Assembly: GCA_021731625.1 (NCBI GenBank)
Contig: JAKFXC010000100.1
Span: 1 to 40,175, forward strand
Source of the DNA: Candidatus Omnitrophota bacterium
GTDB lineage: Bacteria > Omnitrophota > Gorgyraeia > Zapsychrales > Fredricksoniimonadaceae
Direction of reading: 5' to 3'
DNA length: 40,175 nucleotides
Shown piece after piece: positions 8,060 through 17,317 of this stretch. The first letter of the stretch is position 1. Every line of letters starts with the position of its first letter. Position numbers and translations under genes: made by a program. The notes beneath the pieces are model-generated. The model worked only from the letters and a program-made list of their open reading frames with translations, ran no database searches and had not been told where the DNA came from.

Positions 8060-9964
8060 ATGTGCGGCATCCTCGCCCATTTAAGTATCGACCCTCAGTT
8101 TGGAATTAACCAACCTCAATTAAAAAACCTCAATGATGCCTTGGTCCATCGCGGCCCCGACGATGAAGGATTCTTTATCAAAGGAAATGTTGCCTTAGGG
8201 ATGCGGCGCTTGTCGATCGTGGATGTGGCCGGCGGGCATCAGCCCATGACCTCGCGGGACGGGCGATACACCATTGTCTTTAACGGAGAAATTTATAACC
8301 ACCAGGACCTCGGTGGGCAATTGCGGTTCCAGGGTGTGGCCTTGGCCACGCACAGCGACACCGAAGTCTTGTTGTATGCGTATGCCACCTGGGGAGCTCA
8401 GTGTTTAGAAAAACTTCAGGGGATGTTTGCCTTTGTCATTTGGGACGAGGTAAGAGAGGAGCTTTTTGCCGCCCGCGACCGTATGGGCATGAAACCACTG
8501 TACTACACCTCCGACGACAAACGGTTGATGTTTGCCTCTGAACTTACCCCCATCGTGCGCTCAGGTTTTTTTGATTTGCGTTTGAACCACAAAGCCATCA
8601 GCGAGTATTTGAGTTTTTGGTATATGTGCGAGCCGCAGACGATTTTTGAACATGTCACTCAATTGCCGCCGGGGCATTATGCCGTGGTTCAGGGCGGCCG
8701 CCTGCGCATCGAGCGTTACTGGCAAATCCCCCGCCAGGAAACCAAGATGTCGTTGGCATCGTCCATCGAGACGCTGGAGGCCCTGCTCACGCAATCGGTG
8801 CGGGAGCATTTGAATGCCGACGTGCCGTTGGGGACATTTTTAAGCGGGGGCATCGATTCAGGGGTGGTGACTGCCATGGCCGCGGCGAAAATGCCGACCC
8901 CGGTGCAAGCATTTGCGATTGGCTTTAAAGATGCCAGCTACGACGAGACGGCTTTGGCGCGTTTAACGGCACAGCGGCACAATGTCCATTTGGACGTGCA
9001 CATCATGGAAGATATCACCCCGGACCTGGTGGAGAAAATCATCGGGGCTTTTGATGAGCCGCTCGGCAATGCCAGTTATGTGCCAACGTATCTCTTGGCC
9101 CGGGCTGCCCGGCAAAAATTAAAAGTGGTCCTAACAGGGGATGGGGGAGATGAACTTTTTGGCGGCTATCCCACCTATCAGGCGCCCTATTATCAGCAAT
9201 TGTGGAGCACTGTCCCCGCCCCTCTAAAGAGCATGACCCGGCGATTTGTCGCCGGGCTGCCGGTGTCGCATAAACGCATCTCACTGGATTACCAACTCAA
9301 ACAATTGATGCAGGGCGTTGATTTGGATTACCGGCGGGCCCATTGTGTCTGGCGCGAGATCGCGTCGTTGTCGGCGCAAAAGGGTCTATGGCAGGGAGGC
9401 CTGTGGGAAGATTTAGGCGGCCATGATCCGTTCAGCGTTGCCGCAAGTCATTTTGAGCAGGCCCAGAGTCTCTCCAGGATCAACCAATTGATGTACGTTG
9501 ATCTTAACACCTACCTGCTCAATGACCATTTGCGCAAAGTCGACCGCATGACCATGGCCCATGGCCTGGAGGCCCGGCTGCCATTCATGGACCACCGCAT
9601 CGTCGAGTTTGCCATGCGCTTGCCTGCCGAACACAAAGTTGCCATGTTTGCCACCAAGAAAATTTTAAAGAACGTGGCGGCCAAATATTTGCCTAAGGCG
9701 GTCCTTACGGGAAAGAAAAAGGGATTGACCTCGCCGATTGCCGGCTGGATCCAGGATGAACTTAAAGATTATGTCGGCGATGTGCTGCACAAAGGATTGG
9801 TCGGGCAATTGTTTAACCCAGATGTGATTGAGGGTCTCTGCCAGGAACATTGGTCCAAACGCAAAGACCACAGCCGCCTGTTGTGGGGGCTGCTCACTTT
9901 GCAAGTTTGGCATAAACAACTGAAAGGAACAATGCATGAAAGCACCCATCAAAGATTGGCTTGA
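8060..9964 (+). CDS. asnB: Asparagine synthetase B-type glutamine amidotransferase
   Basis: The 634-residue protein has the two AsnB domains. The N-terminal class II glutaminase has nucleophile C2 right after Met1, HRGPDDEG (30-37), RLSIVD and NGEIYNH. The C-terminal ATP-pyrophosphatase has the PP-loop SGGIDS (262-267) and GDGGDELFGGY. The family hydrolyses glutamine, passes ammonia along a tunnel and amidates an adenylated carboxylate, aspartate in the classic case. Copies inside polysaccharide loci are commonly thought to amidate uronic acids or other carboxyl groups. That is inferred here from its place between a sugar-type flavoprotein and membrane transferases; true asparagine synthesis cannot be ruled out. 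No catalytic residue appears to be missing. Its last 29 bases overlap the following small gene. Confidence 0.92.
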   Translation: MCGILAHLSIDPQFGINQPQLKNLNDALVHRGPDDEGFFIKGNVALGMRRLSIVDVAGGHQPMTSRDGRYTIVFNGEIYNHQDLGGQLRFQGVALATHSDTEVLLYAYATWGAQCLEKLQGMFAFVIWDEVREELFAARDRMGMKPLYYTSDDKRLMFASELTPIVRSGFFDLRLNHKAISEYLSFWYMCEPQTIFEHVTQLPPGHYAVVQGGRLRIERYWQIPRQETKMSLASSIETLEALLTQSVREHLNADVPLGTFLSGGIDSGVVTAMAAAKMPTPVQAFAIGFKDASYDETALARLTAQRHNVHLDVHIMEDITPDLVEKIIGAFDEPLGNASYVPTYLLARAARQKLKVVLTGDGGDELFGGYPTYQAPYYQQLWSTVPAPLKSMTRRFVAGLPVSHKRISLDYQLKQLMQGVDLDYRRAHCVWREIASLSAQKGLWQGGLWEDLGGHDPFSVAASHFEQAQSLSRINQLMYVDLNTYLLNDHLRKVDRMTMAHGLEARLPFMDHRIVEFAMRLPAEHKVAMFATKKILKNVAAKYLPKAVLTGKKKGLTSPIAGWIQDELKDYVGDVLHKGLVGQLFNPDVIEGLCQEHWSKRKDHSRLLWGLLTLQVWHKQLKGTMHESTHQRLA

Positions 9965-10289
9965 TTTTGGCGTGCGGGCCGCCATTGTGGTGGCCGCGGT
10001 GTACCTGGCCATGGTCTTTTTTTTCATGGCGGATTTTAGACGTTTGTCCAATGTCACCAGCAGCCTCGAGACCCAAATTGCCCGCATCGACAAGCAGACC
10101 CAATTCCTGACCACCTTGACCATGTCCAATAACACTGACGCGCTCTACCACATGGGGCTGGAGCAGGAGGCCAAGGGTGATGTGGTGTCGGCCATTAAGA
10201 ATTATTCCATGGCCCTGCAACTCGCGCAATACAATGCCCAGCAGTATAAAATCAAACTCGAACAGATCATGAGCCAGAGTCATAAATGA
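9936..10289 (+). CDS. Small membrane-anchored protein with one TPR unit, partner of the next YfhO-like protein
   Basis: The 117-residue protein starts inside the end of asnB with AAAGGA 7 bases upstream. One transmembrane helix (about 11-30) is followed by MADFRRL, a short coiled coil (about 38-60) and a C-terminal ~45-residue helical hairpin. That hairpin reads as a single TPR-like unit (ALYHMGLEQEAKGDV, then AIKNYSMALQLAQ). The N-terminal half is clearly related to the 76-residue protein at 22175: W.DF near residue 8, a hydrophobic helix with VY, then FF..D.R and an acidic position. Each of the two is followed directly by a YfhO-like gene; here the stop and next start overlap as ATGA, so the two are probably made in step. 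A scaffold or regulatory subunit is inferred; no catalytic motif is seen. Confidence 0.8.
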   Translation: MKAPIKDWLDFGVRAAIVVAAVYLAMVFFFMADFRRLSNVTSSLETQIARIDKQTQFLTTLTMSNNTDALYHMGLEQEAKGDVVSAIKNYSMALQLAQYNAQQYKIKLEQIMSQSHK

Positions 10290-12778
10290 TCCTCGCTTTT
10301 GGCGCATCCCTGGCCGCCTGCCTGGTGATTTTTACCGACCTCTTCTGGTTCCGCAATCAAAGCTTCATGTGGCACCATGATGCGGAAATCCCTTTCGAGG
10401 ACATTTTTGTGCTGATCTCCAACTTTTTCCAAGGTGGGGTGCAGCTCTTTGACCGTTACGACGGGATGAATTTTGCCTATAACCATCTCGGACATGGCCT
10501 CTATACGGTTGCGAATATCGTCACGGCATGTGTCTATGTGGTGTTGTCTCCGTTTTTTATCTTTCCCGGCGAAGCCTATCACGGCACGTACAGCCTGGTT
10601 TTTCACGCCACCAACATCCTGATCAGGACTTTGGGCGGCTACATTTTATTGCGTAAATTCAAGCTGTCCCCGCCGGTGATTACCATAGCGCTCGTTATGC
10701 TCAACACCTTTCTCTCGTCGACGATGTATCTGGGATTCGTGGCTAATAATTTGTATAGTTACTTTCCGTTGTTGGCCTATTTCATTTTGAATTTTTTTGA
10801 AACGTTCCGGCTGAAAGATTTTCTTAGCATTCTGCTGGTCTTGACCATTGCGGTGGCGGGATCGCCGCTCTTGGCATTGGGGTACTTTTATCAAAACTTG
10901 AATTTTTTGATGATTGTTTGCCTGGGGTACGCTCTGGTGGCTAATCGTTTTCGCCTGCCGTTGAAAGGGTTTAGTGGATTGCCGATGCGAAAGATCATCA
11001 TCCTGCTAGGCATGTGTGCCCTCATTCTCATTCCGTCCATGTTCATGATCAAATTGTTGGGGAGCGATTTTTATGTCGAGGGTTCTGGTTTGAGCGGCAC
11101 CCAGGGGCGCTTAAGCCATATGTTTAATCCGGCAAAATATTTTGCCCCCAAGGGGGAGACCATCCTGCCGATGTCTGATTTTTCTTTCAAGACCATCGAT
11201 TTTACCAATGCGGCCTGGGAAAAATCTTGGACTTTCTGGGGCGCGTCCGTCGTCATTTTGAGCTGGTTGGGACTGGTGTGCTGCGCCTATCGGCAGAAAT
11301 ACATTTTTGCTATTACCGCGGCCTTGGTGCTGTTGACCAACACCCCCTTGAGTCCGCTCTCGCCGCTCGCCATCGCGCATTGGATCAATGCTTTGACCCA
11401 TCCGTTTAGTTTTTTATTACGCAGTTACCATATGCCTGTCCTTCTATTGCCCTATGTGATTTTTCCGCTGGTGGCCTTCGGCTTGCAAGTGTCGTATGAT
11501 TTGATTAAGGGCAAATCCTCGCCCCAGCTACCGTGGTTTACGGCGCTGTGTTTGGCAGGCCTATTTCTAGCGGCCTGGTTTTTGCCGCTCTCTCAAAAGC
11601 TGTACGTGGGGACGATGCTTGGGATCGCGCTGGGGTTTGTGTATATGTTGAGTGGGAAAGGTGTGGCGCTGGGGGGCTCTCAGCGTGCGCAGGCAGGGGC
11701 TCTGCTTATGATCATTTTTTTTGTGATCGACGCGTGGGCGTTAAGGGAATATTATAATAACAATCAATACCATGGCAGCCCCCGGGACCGCGGCGGGTAT
11801 TTGGCCAAGAATGACGGCCGTCATGTGAAACCGTACATCTATGAGGGCTTTGAAGACCCTCGGCCGCTGATCCTGGAGTATCAAAATCCTAAGATATTGC
11901 CTTTTCGGGAATATTTCCGTATTCTACCGACAAGGACAGACCCGTATTTGCACACCGACCACGGCCATTACGGGGCTTTTTACCGGTATATGCCGCTGGA
12001 GCGTTATTTTGTGTACCTGGATATTTATATGCTGCGGCCCAAGATTTATAAGGACTGGGCTTTAAACACGGATGTTTATCAATCCTTGGCACAAAACCAG
12101 AGGGTGATTGGCTTGGCACAGTCTAAAGTCGATGGCCCTTGGCAAACTTTGCCGGAGCGGACCAAGCGTTATGATCTTTCATTAGCTAAAGCCCGGCTGG
12201 TGGGGAAGAAGGATTTTAAAATGTATTTGTTGAAACTGCCGGCCGGCTTTCCCAAATACGAATCAACCGCCATGTTTACGCTCGACCGCAACCGGTTCAT
12301 GTTATTGATCGAGGGAAAGGAATTTTTGCCGGTGCAGGGGGCACTGACCGAACCATTTTCGTTTGATGTCAATAATGTGAAGGATGGGTATTTGGCTTTG
12401 TCCGTGCCCAAGGGCATGGAGTTGCAGCAGGCGAACGCGGCGCTGACGTTAACCCAAAGCGGGGATGTGTTAGACATTTGGAAGAACACAGACGATGCGC
12501 TGGGGTTTACCTTTTTAGCGGGGAGCGATGGCTGGTTAAACATCCGCTACCCTTATGATCCCAAATGGCAGGCTTCCGTCGATGGGAAACCAGTGCCGAT
12601 TAAGAACGTCGGCGGCTATTTTTTGGGTCTGCCCTTAACCACTGGGGAACATAAAGTCCTTCTGCGGTATTGGCCGAATTCTCCCTTACGGTTGTTTATT
12701 GTGTTGTCGGTGATCTTGACATTTTTGGGGCTGATCTACGCCTTTGCAGCGGGACTCAGAGAAACAGCGAGGCAGTGA
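10286..12778 (+). CDS. YfhO-like polytopic membrane protein (putative GT-C glycosyltransferase)
   Basis: The 830-residue protein has an N-terminal span and a first loop with HHDAE (D32, E34), then QLFDRYDGMNFAYNH. About twelve further spans and a ~300-residue extracytoplasmic C-terminal part ending in a last span follow. HD.E is conserved in the paralogs at 19555 and 22406 and is the likely donor/metal-binding site. Shared later motifs are LLRT.GGY, GSGLSGTQGRL, AHWINALTHPFSFLLRS, EYQNP..LPFREY, DGWLNIRYPYDPKW and LLRYWPNSPLR; the last two are characteristic of YfhO. The role inferred from the family is glycosylation of a surface polymer from a polyprenyl-phosphate sugar. It is translationally coupled (ATGA) to the small membrane protein upstream. 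Confidence 0.82.
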   Translation: MILAFGASLAACLVIFTDLFWFRNQSFMWHHDAEIPFEDIFVLISNFFQGGVQLFDRYDGMNFAYNHLGHGLYTVANIVTACVYVVLSPFFIFPGEAYHGTYSLVFHATNILIRTLGGYILLRKFKLSPPVITIALVMLNTFLSSTMYLGFVANNLYSYFPLLAYFILNFFETFRLKDFLSILLVLTIAVAGSPLLALGYFYQNLNFLMIVCLGYALVANRFRLPLKGFSGLPMRKIIILLGMCALILIPSMFMIKLLGSDFYVEGSGLSGTQGRLSHMFNPAKYFAPKGETILPMSDFSFKTIDFTNAAWEKSWTFWGASVVILSWLGLVCCAYRQKYIFAITAALVLLTNTPLSPLSPLAIAHWINALTHPFSFLLRSYHMPVLLLPYVIFPLVAFGLQVSYDLIKGKSSPQLPWFTALCLAGLFLAAWFLPLSQKLYVGTMLGIALGFVYMLSGKGVALGGSQRAQAGALLMIIFFVIDAWALREYYNNNQYHGSPRDRGGYLAKNDGRHVKPYIYEGFEDPRPLILEYQNPKILPFREYFRILPTRTDPYLHTDHGHYGAFYRYMPLERYFVYLDIYMLRPKIYKDWALNTDVYQSLAQNQRVIGLAQSKVDGPWQTLPERTKRYDLSLAKARLVGKKDFKMYLLKLPAGFPKYESTAMFTLDRNRFMLLIEGKEFLPVQGALTEPFSFDVNNVKDGYLALSVPKGMELQQANAALTLTQSGDVLDIWKNTDDALGFTFLAGSDGWLNIRYPYDPKWQASVDGKPVPIKNVGGYFLGLPLTTGEHKVLLRYWPNSPLRLFIVLSVILTFLGLIYAFAAGLRETARQ

Positions 12779-12783
12779 CTTCT

Positions 12784-13575
12784 ATGGCAGAATCGGTAAA
12801 ACAGCAGCAGCAAAACCAATGGTTTGTGCAATGGGAAGCGTTTGACCGGGATGAGGTTGTATTTTTGTTCCAGGATTGGATTTATCCCAATACTTTGGAG
12901 GATTTCCGAGGGAAAATGGTCTTGGAGGCGGGCTGTGGTGGCGGGCCGCATACGGCCTTGGTGGCGCCACTTGCTCGGCACATCACAGCAGTGGATTTAA
13001 ACACCACAGCCTTGGCCCGTCGGCGGTTGGCCACGGCCAACAATGTCGAGTTTGTGGAGGAAGACATTGCGTTGATGGATTTGAAGCGCCAATTCGACAT
13101 TGTCTTTAGCGTTGCCGTGGTGCACCACACCAATGACCCGGACCAGACCGTGGCCAATTTGAAACGGCATGTCAAACCGGGTGGGAAACTCTTGCTGTGG
13201 GTCTATGCCAAAGAAGGCAACTGGTTAGTCGAATATGGGGTGGAGCCTCTGCGCAAGATCTTGATCCAATATCTTCCGCGCAAAGTGGTTTTAGGGATTT
13301 CGGCACTCATCACGGCGTTGCTGTACGTTCCCGTATACACCCTCTACCTGTTGCCGCTCAAGTTCCTGCCGTATTATCAATATTTTGGCAATTTCCGTAA
13401 AATGTCTTTTAACCGCAATTTCTTAAACGTGTTCGATAAACTCAATGCGCCCCAGGTGATCTTTTTGACCAAAGAACGGGTGCAGTCCTGGTTTAAGGAC
13501 AGTGATTTCGACATTATCCATTTACACCATTACGTGGGGGTCAGTTGGCGTTTGAGCGCCCGTCGACATTTATGA
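12784..13575 (+). CDS. Class I SAM-dependent methyltransferase with a hydrophobic insert
   Basis: The 263-residue protein contains the SAM motif LEAGCGGG (47-54), an acidic strand end ITAVDLN, a DI position after EFVEED, and the post-motif FSVAVVHHTNDP with KPGGKLLLWVY. This matches Methyltransf_11/UbiG-like enzymes. A ~45-residue insert before the last strands is strongly hydrophobic (LGISALITALLYVPVYTLYL) and probably dips into the membrane, as in methyltransferases acting on lipid-linked substrates. ATG 12784, 5 bases after the upstream stop, is chosen. GTG 12775 in frame would overlap that stop as GTGA and adds three residues; longer extensions run into the upstream gene. Its ATG is 11 bases after a GAGG. 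It probably methylates a sugar or lipid-linked intermediate with the next two genes. Confidence 0.85.
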   Translation: MAESVKQQQQNQWFVQWEAFDRDEVVFLFQDWIYPNTLEDFRGKMVLEAGCGGGPHTALVAPLARHITAVDLNTTALARRRLATANNVEFVEEDIALMDLKRQFDIVFSVAVVHHTNDPDQTVANLKRHVKPGGKLLLWVYAKEGNWLVEYGVEPLRKILIQYLPRKVVLGISALITALLYVPVYTLYLLPLKFLPYYQYFGNFRKMSFNRNFLNVFDKLNAPQVIFLTKERVQSWFKDSDFDIIHLHHYVGVSWRLSARRHL

Positions 13576-13922
13576 GAGAATCCATCATCCAAGCCTTGGT
13601 GCAAGTTATTCTGTTGACCTCCTTAGGGTTGGAGCTTAAGGATGAAGACCCATTCCTGATCCAAGTCAGTGATGGGCTATACCGCAAAATCATGGGCATG
13701 CCGTCCTTGCTGCGGTGGGCCATGAGCGGTCTGATTGTTGTTTTTAACGTGTACGGGTATTTCGTGGCTGGGCGGCTGTTTACCAGGCAAAACCCCCTCC
13801 AGCGCCGTCGGCAAGTGGAACGATGGCGGCACAGTGTTCTGGGGTTGTGCCGGCGGTTCATCATCTTTTTTGAGAAGATGACGCTGTTTATTTATTTTTC
13901 TCTATGTCCAAGCAAAACTTAA
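13572..13922 (+). CDS. Small membrane protein preceding a GMC oxidoreductase, unknown function
   Basis: The 116-residue protein starts at ATG 13572, overlapping the methyltransferase stop as ATGA. Its own end overlaps the GMC oxidoreductase by 19 bases. The N-terminal part holds LGLELKDEDPFLIQVSDG, followed by a hydrophobic segment (LIVVFNVYGYFVAG), an Arg-rich stretch (QRRRQVERWRH) and a C-terminal hydrophobic amphipathic helix (RRFIIFFEKMTLFIYFSL). No family is recognised. Wedged between and overlapping two enzymes, it is plausibly a membrane anchor or dedicated subunit for the flavoprotein, which has no membrane segment of its own. A longer start at 13545 is open but would overlap the methyltransferase more and has no ribosome site. 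Confidence 0.7.
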   Translation: MRESIIQALVQVILLTSLGLELKDEDPFLIQVSDGLYRKIMGMPSLLRWAMSGLIVVFNVYGYFVAGRLFTRQNPLQRRRQVERWRHSVLGLCRRFIIFFEKMTLFIYFSLCPSKT

Positions 13923-15235
13923 GCTGTGATATTTTGGTGATCGGTTCCGGACCCGGCGGTGCGGTGACAGCGACGCTGTTGGCGGAAGCCGGCAGGGACG
14001 TGCTTTTGGTTGAGGAGGGCCGGCATCTTCCGGCGGGCAAGGTCGGCTCTTATTCCTTGGCGGAGATGGACCTCAAGTACCGGCATGGGGGTTTGGCAGT
14101 CAGCATGGGAAAGGAAAAAATTTCTTATGTGGAGGGGTGTTGCGTGGGCGGCGCCAGTGAAATCAATGCTGGCCTCTACAATCGGCCGAGCGAACAGACC
14201 TTAAAGGATTGGGCCGTCGAATACCGGGTCAATGATTTTTCCCCGCAATCCCTGGAACCGTATTTTGCCGCCAATGAACAACAAATGTCCATTGCCACTT
14301 TTCCCGGCGACCTTCCGGCAGCGTCGCGCATCATCCGCGCCGCCGCCCAAGGTCTAGGCTGGCAGGCGATGGAGATTCCACGCATGTGGCATTATGGTTC
14401 CAACACCCGACAATCCATGTCGGAAGTTTTTATTCCTCGGTTCTTAAATGCCGGCGGACGCTTGCGGCCGCAGGTGCGGGTCAAACGATTAAATTGGTGG
14501 GGAAAGACAGCCAAGGAAGCCATTGGCCATCGGATCCGCATCAAATTTAACCATGCGTTTGTCTGCGGAGGAGCCGTCCAAACACCGGTGCTGCTGCGCC
14601 GCAGCGGGGTGCGCCGCAATGTGGGCAACTCCTTAAGCATGCACCCGGCGGTGCGGGTGGTGGCGCGTTTCGAAAATAATATCAACGACCCCAACGAAGG
14701 CGTGCCGGTGTACCAGGTGACGCAGTTTAAGCCGCACATCACGATCGGTGGGTCCTACAGCGGACGTCCCCACCTGGCCCTATGGCTGGCAGGTCGGAAA
14801 GATTTTGCCAAATACATCGACGAGTATCGACGTTTAGCGATTTTTTATACGCTGATTAAGGCCTCAGCAAAGGGCACCGTGCGGGCCATCCCTATGCTGG
14901 ATGAGCCGTGGGTGAATTTGCCCATGGGGCCGGCCGACTGGGACCTTTTAAAGCAAGGCTTGACGCACTTGGAAGAAATGCTTAAAGAGGCCAAGGCGGT
15001 TGAGATGTTTATGCCGGACCGGCTGGATTTATCCACCATCCATTTGTTTTCTTCCTGCCCGATGGGGGAGGACATCACCCGCTGCGCGGTGGATTCCTAT
15101 GGCCGGGTGCATGGTTTTGATAATCTCTACATTAATGATGCCAGCATGTTACCTTCACCACCGGGGGTCAACCCGCAGGCGACGATCATGGCCATTGCGC
15201 GGCGCAACGCCGAGCATTTTTTAAACCAGACATGA
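13904..15235 (+). CDS. GMC-family FAD-dependent oxidoreductase
   Basis: The 443-residue protein has an N-terminal FAD motif GSGPGG (14-19) with ribose-binding acidic E37/E38. A GCCVGGASEINAGLYNR segment fits the GMC 'GG.S.IN' flavin loop. The C-terminal signature has HLFSSCPMGED, then CAVDSYGRVHGFDNLYINDASMLPSPPGVNPQ; the expected Asp, Ala-Ser and Pro-rich positions and the NPQ.TIMAIA helix are all there. GMC enzymes oxidise primary or secondary alcohols, including sugars, sterols and choline. The protein is shorter than typical members (500 or more), chiefly in the substrate domain. In this locus it probably oxidises a hydroxyl of a sugar or lipid-linked sugar; the electron acceptor is unknown. 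There is no signal peptide. Its stop overlaps the next ATG (ATGA). Confidence 0.88.
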   Translation: MSKQNLSCDILVIGSGPGGAVTATLLAEAGRDVLLVEEGRHLPAGKVGSYSLAEMDLKYRHGGLAVSMGKEKISYVEGCCVGGASEINAGLYNRPSEQTLKDWAVEYRVNDFSPQSLEPYFAANEQQMSIATFPGDLPAASRIIRAAAQGLGWQAMEIPRMWHYGSNTRQSMSEVFIPRFLNAGGRLRPQVRVKRLNWWGKTAKEAIGHRIRIKFNHAFVCGGAVQTPVLLRRSGVRRNVGNSLSMHPAVRVVARFENNINDPNEGVPVYQVTQFKPHITIGGSYSGRPHLALWLAGRKDFAKYIDEYRRLAIFYTLIKASAKGTVRAIPMLDEPWVNLPMGPADWDLLKQGLTHLEEMLKEAKAVEMFMPDRLDLSTIHLFSSCPMGEDITRCAVDSYGRVHGFDNLYINDASMLPSPPGVNPQATIMAIARRNAEHFLNQT

Positions 15236-17316
15236 ACTTTTTGCGGCGTCCTCAAGATCATTTGGTCATCAATGTGGCGGCTTTGGTATTCGTCACCTTC
15301 CTGCAGTCGTTGCAGATCCTGGTGTGGGCAGCCGTGGCACTGAGTTTCATCCCCATTCCAGCGACCAGCTTTTCCCAGAAAATTTTTCCCGTGTATTTGC
15401 CTGAGGTGCTGCCGGAGAGGGAAATGTTTCTCTTTCACCTGTTTGTCGGTGCCGCCATTGTGGTGCAGGCCGCGTGGATCGTGGTGTGGCACCGCCACCT
15501 CAGCGAGCCGGGTTTGTGGCAGAAATTCCGCATTTATTCAGCAGCGACGGCATTTTTGCTTTTCCTGCAGCTGTTTGCGGTGTTTAAGATTTTTGTCTGG
15601 GGCGACCCCGGGTGGGCCCGGGTTTTATTATGCGGGTCGGCGGTTTTGGCCATTGCGATGCAGGTTTTTTGGCCGGAAGTCGGCAAAATTTACCGACAGG
15701 CTTTGGCTTGGTGGGGGGAAGCCAGAAGGGCGCCGTCCTGGGTTTGGGATCTGGGCTTCGTTATTATGCTGGTGCTTCTTCTGTGGCCCTCCAATGTGGA
15801 GTATGTTTTGGGCCGCATGTTGCTGCGCGATCAATTTTACCATTTGGACAGTCTGGTCATGGCACCAGGCTGGGCGCACCACAACGGCCTTGTTTTGGAT
15901 CAAGACATCAGTAGCCAATACAGCGTCGGGGTGCCGATTGTGATTAGCACCTTGCTTCAACATACGCTGGGCTTTGATTATCCCGCCGTGGTGGCTTTGG
16001 TGATGGGGGTATGCCTCGCGTATTACGCGGGGTTATATTTTTTTATCCGCCATTGGCTGGGGAACCGGGTGCTGGCCGCCGCCGGGGTCTTACTTGCCAT
16101 CAAATGGCAAATGTTTCATTGGGGGGTGGCTCCGCTGGTGTGGCAATTTCCCAGTGCCACGCCTTTGCGCCATTGGCCGGATGTATTGTTTTTTGCGTGC
16201 GTGTGGCAGCACATGCGTACCGGCCGGGGCCAATGGTTTTGGGGCGCAGCGCTGGCGACGGGGTTTATGTTTTACTGGATGGTGGATGTGGGCGTGTATT
16301 TGCTTGCGGCATTGCTGGCGTACGCCGCTGTGTTTTCTTTTTGGCAGCGCCTAAAGCCTGCTCCTGCTTTGGCCTTGATGCTCGGCGGGGCGGCCATTGC
16401 CGCGGGGTTCTTGTTGGCGCTGGACTTTGTGTCGGTGCAGGGAGCTGTCTTTAAGCCGGAATTTTGGCAGAGTCAATTTGAGTTTTCCGCCCTATTCTTG
16501 CAGGGGTGGGGTGCCCTGCCCGTCACCGACGGACTGCAGGACAAACAATTCTTGGCGTTTGTGATGGGCTTTGTCATCCCCGTGGTGTATGTGCTGACAT
16601 TGTTATACGTTGGCGGCAGGATTTTTTTAAGGACGGCCAGTTTTGAGTCGGCCTTGGTGCTGATCGTGTGCACCTACGGCTTGGGGCTGTACCATTATTT
16701 CATCCACCGCTCCGGCGTGACCAGCTACTACGCCGTGTGCATCCCGTTGGTGTTGGTCCTGTGTTTTTGGGGACGCACGCTGCTGCAATGGCGGCCGGCA
16801 TGGCGACGCCCGTCGATCTGCCTGGTGCCTATCATGTTAGGCGCGCTGATGGCCAGCTATTTTTTTACCTATTATCCCAATGTTTTTAACCTCGGCGGGC
16901 TGGATTGGAACAAGGAACAACAGAATTACAGGCAGGCCTTTGATTTTAAGGTCGACGCGGCCCTCATCGCCGCCAGGACAGGCCCCAAGGAACGGGTGGC
17001 CTTAATCAGCAGTTTTGAAACCAGGATTTTAATGCAGGCAAACCGTCCGCCGTTTTTTTACTATTTTCCCTTAGTGGAGTCCTCTCTCCCTGGGGCTGAT
17101 AAAATTCGCTCCACGTATATACACACCCAGCGGCGTTTAAAAGCCGTGATGGCGCAGTTAAGGACGACGCCCCCAGCCTATATTTTCGTCGAGGAACGGC
17201 TGGGCCGGCAGGGCGCAGGACAAGCCGGGCTGGAGGCCCTTTTGGCGTATGTTCAGGCGAATTATCAGGAAGAGGCCAAGGGACAGCACTTGATGGCATA
17301 TAAACGCAAAGACTAA
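15232..17316 (+). CDS. Family A polytopic membrane protein, short form (putative GT-C transferase)
   Basis: The 694-residue protein opens the 20-kb tandem array. Motifs in order are: LPERE in the N-terminal region; a paired-span unit ending FWPEVGKIY; FYHLDSLVMAPGWA (D206) with LDQDISSQYSVGVP; KWQMFHWGVAPLVWQFPSAT; LQGWGALPVTDGL; YGLGLYHYFIHRSGVTSYY; and the C-terminal SSFETRILMQANRPPFFYY, STYIHTQRRL and AYIFVEE. It is the closest relative of the 4750 protein by these motifs and likewise lacks the acidic insert: NLGGLDW replaces the NFSRNP start of that insert. About 80 residues of extra N-terminal spans explain the greater length. Sugar transfer from a lipid carrier is inferred from fold-type features only. 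Confidence 0.75.
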   Translation: MNFLRRPQDHLVINVAALVFVTFLQSLQILVWAAVALSFIPIPATSFSQKIFPVYLPEVLPEREMFLFHLFVGAAIVVQAAWIVVWHRHLSEPGLWQKFRIYSAATAFLLFLQLFAVFKIFVWGDPGWARVLLCGSAVLAIAMQVFWPEVGKIYRQALAWWGEARRAPSWVWDLGFVIMLVLLLWPSNVEYVLGRMLLRDQFYHLDSLVMAPGWAHHNGLVLDQDISSQYSVGVPIVISTLLQHTLGFDYPAVVALVMGVCLAYYAGLYFFIRHWLGNRVLAAAGVLLAIKWQMFHWGVAPLVWQFPSATPLRHWPDVLFFACVWQHMRTGRGQWFWGAALATGFMFYWMVDVGVYLLAALLAYAAVFSFWQRLKPAPALALMLGGAAIAAGFLLALDFVSVQGAVFKPEFWQSQFEFSALFLQGWGALPVTDGLQDKQFLAFVMGFVIPVVYVLTLLYVGGRIFLRTASFESALVLIVCTYGLGLYHYFIHRSGVTSYYAVCIPLVLVLCFWGRTLLQWRPAWRRPSICLVPIMLGALMASYFFTYYPNVFNLGGLDWNKEQQNYRQAFDFKVDAALIAARTGPKERVALISSFETRILMQANRPPFFYYFPLVESSLPGADKIRSTYIHTQRRLKAVMAQLRTTPPAYIFVEERLGRQGAGQAGLEALLAYVQANYQEEAKGQHLMAYKRKD

Positions 17317-17317
17317 T

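Noticed and set aside
7499-8080. Antisense frame of 193 residues across the flavoprotein and asnB start
   Set aside because: It lies opposite conserved FAD-binding and glutaminase motifs; no domain or ribosome site.
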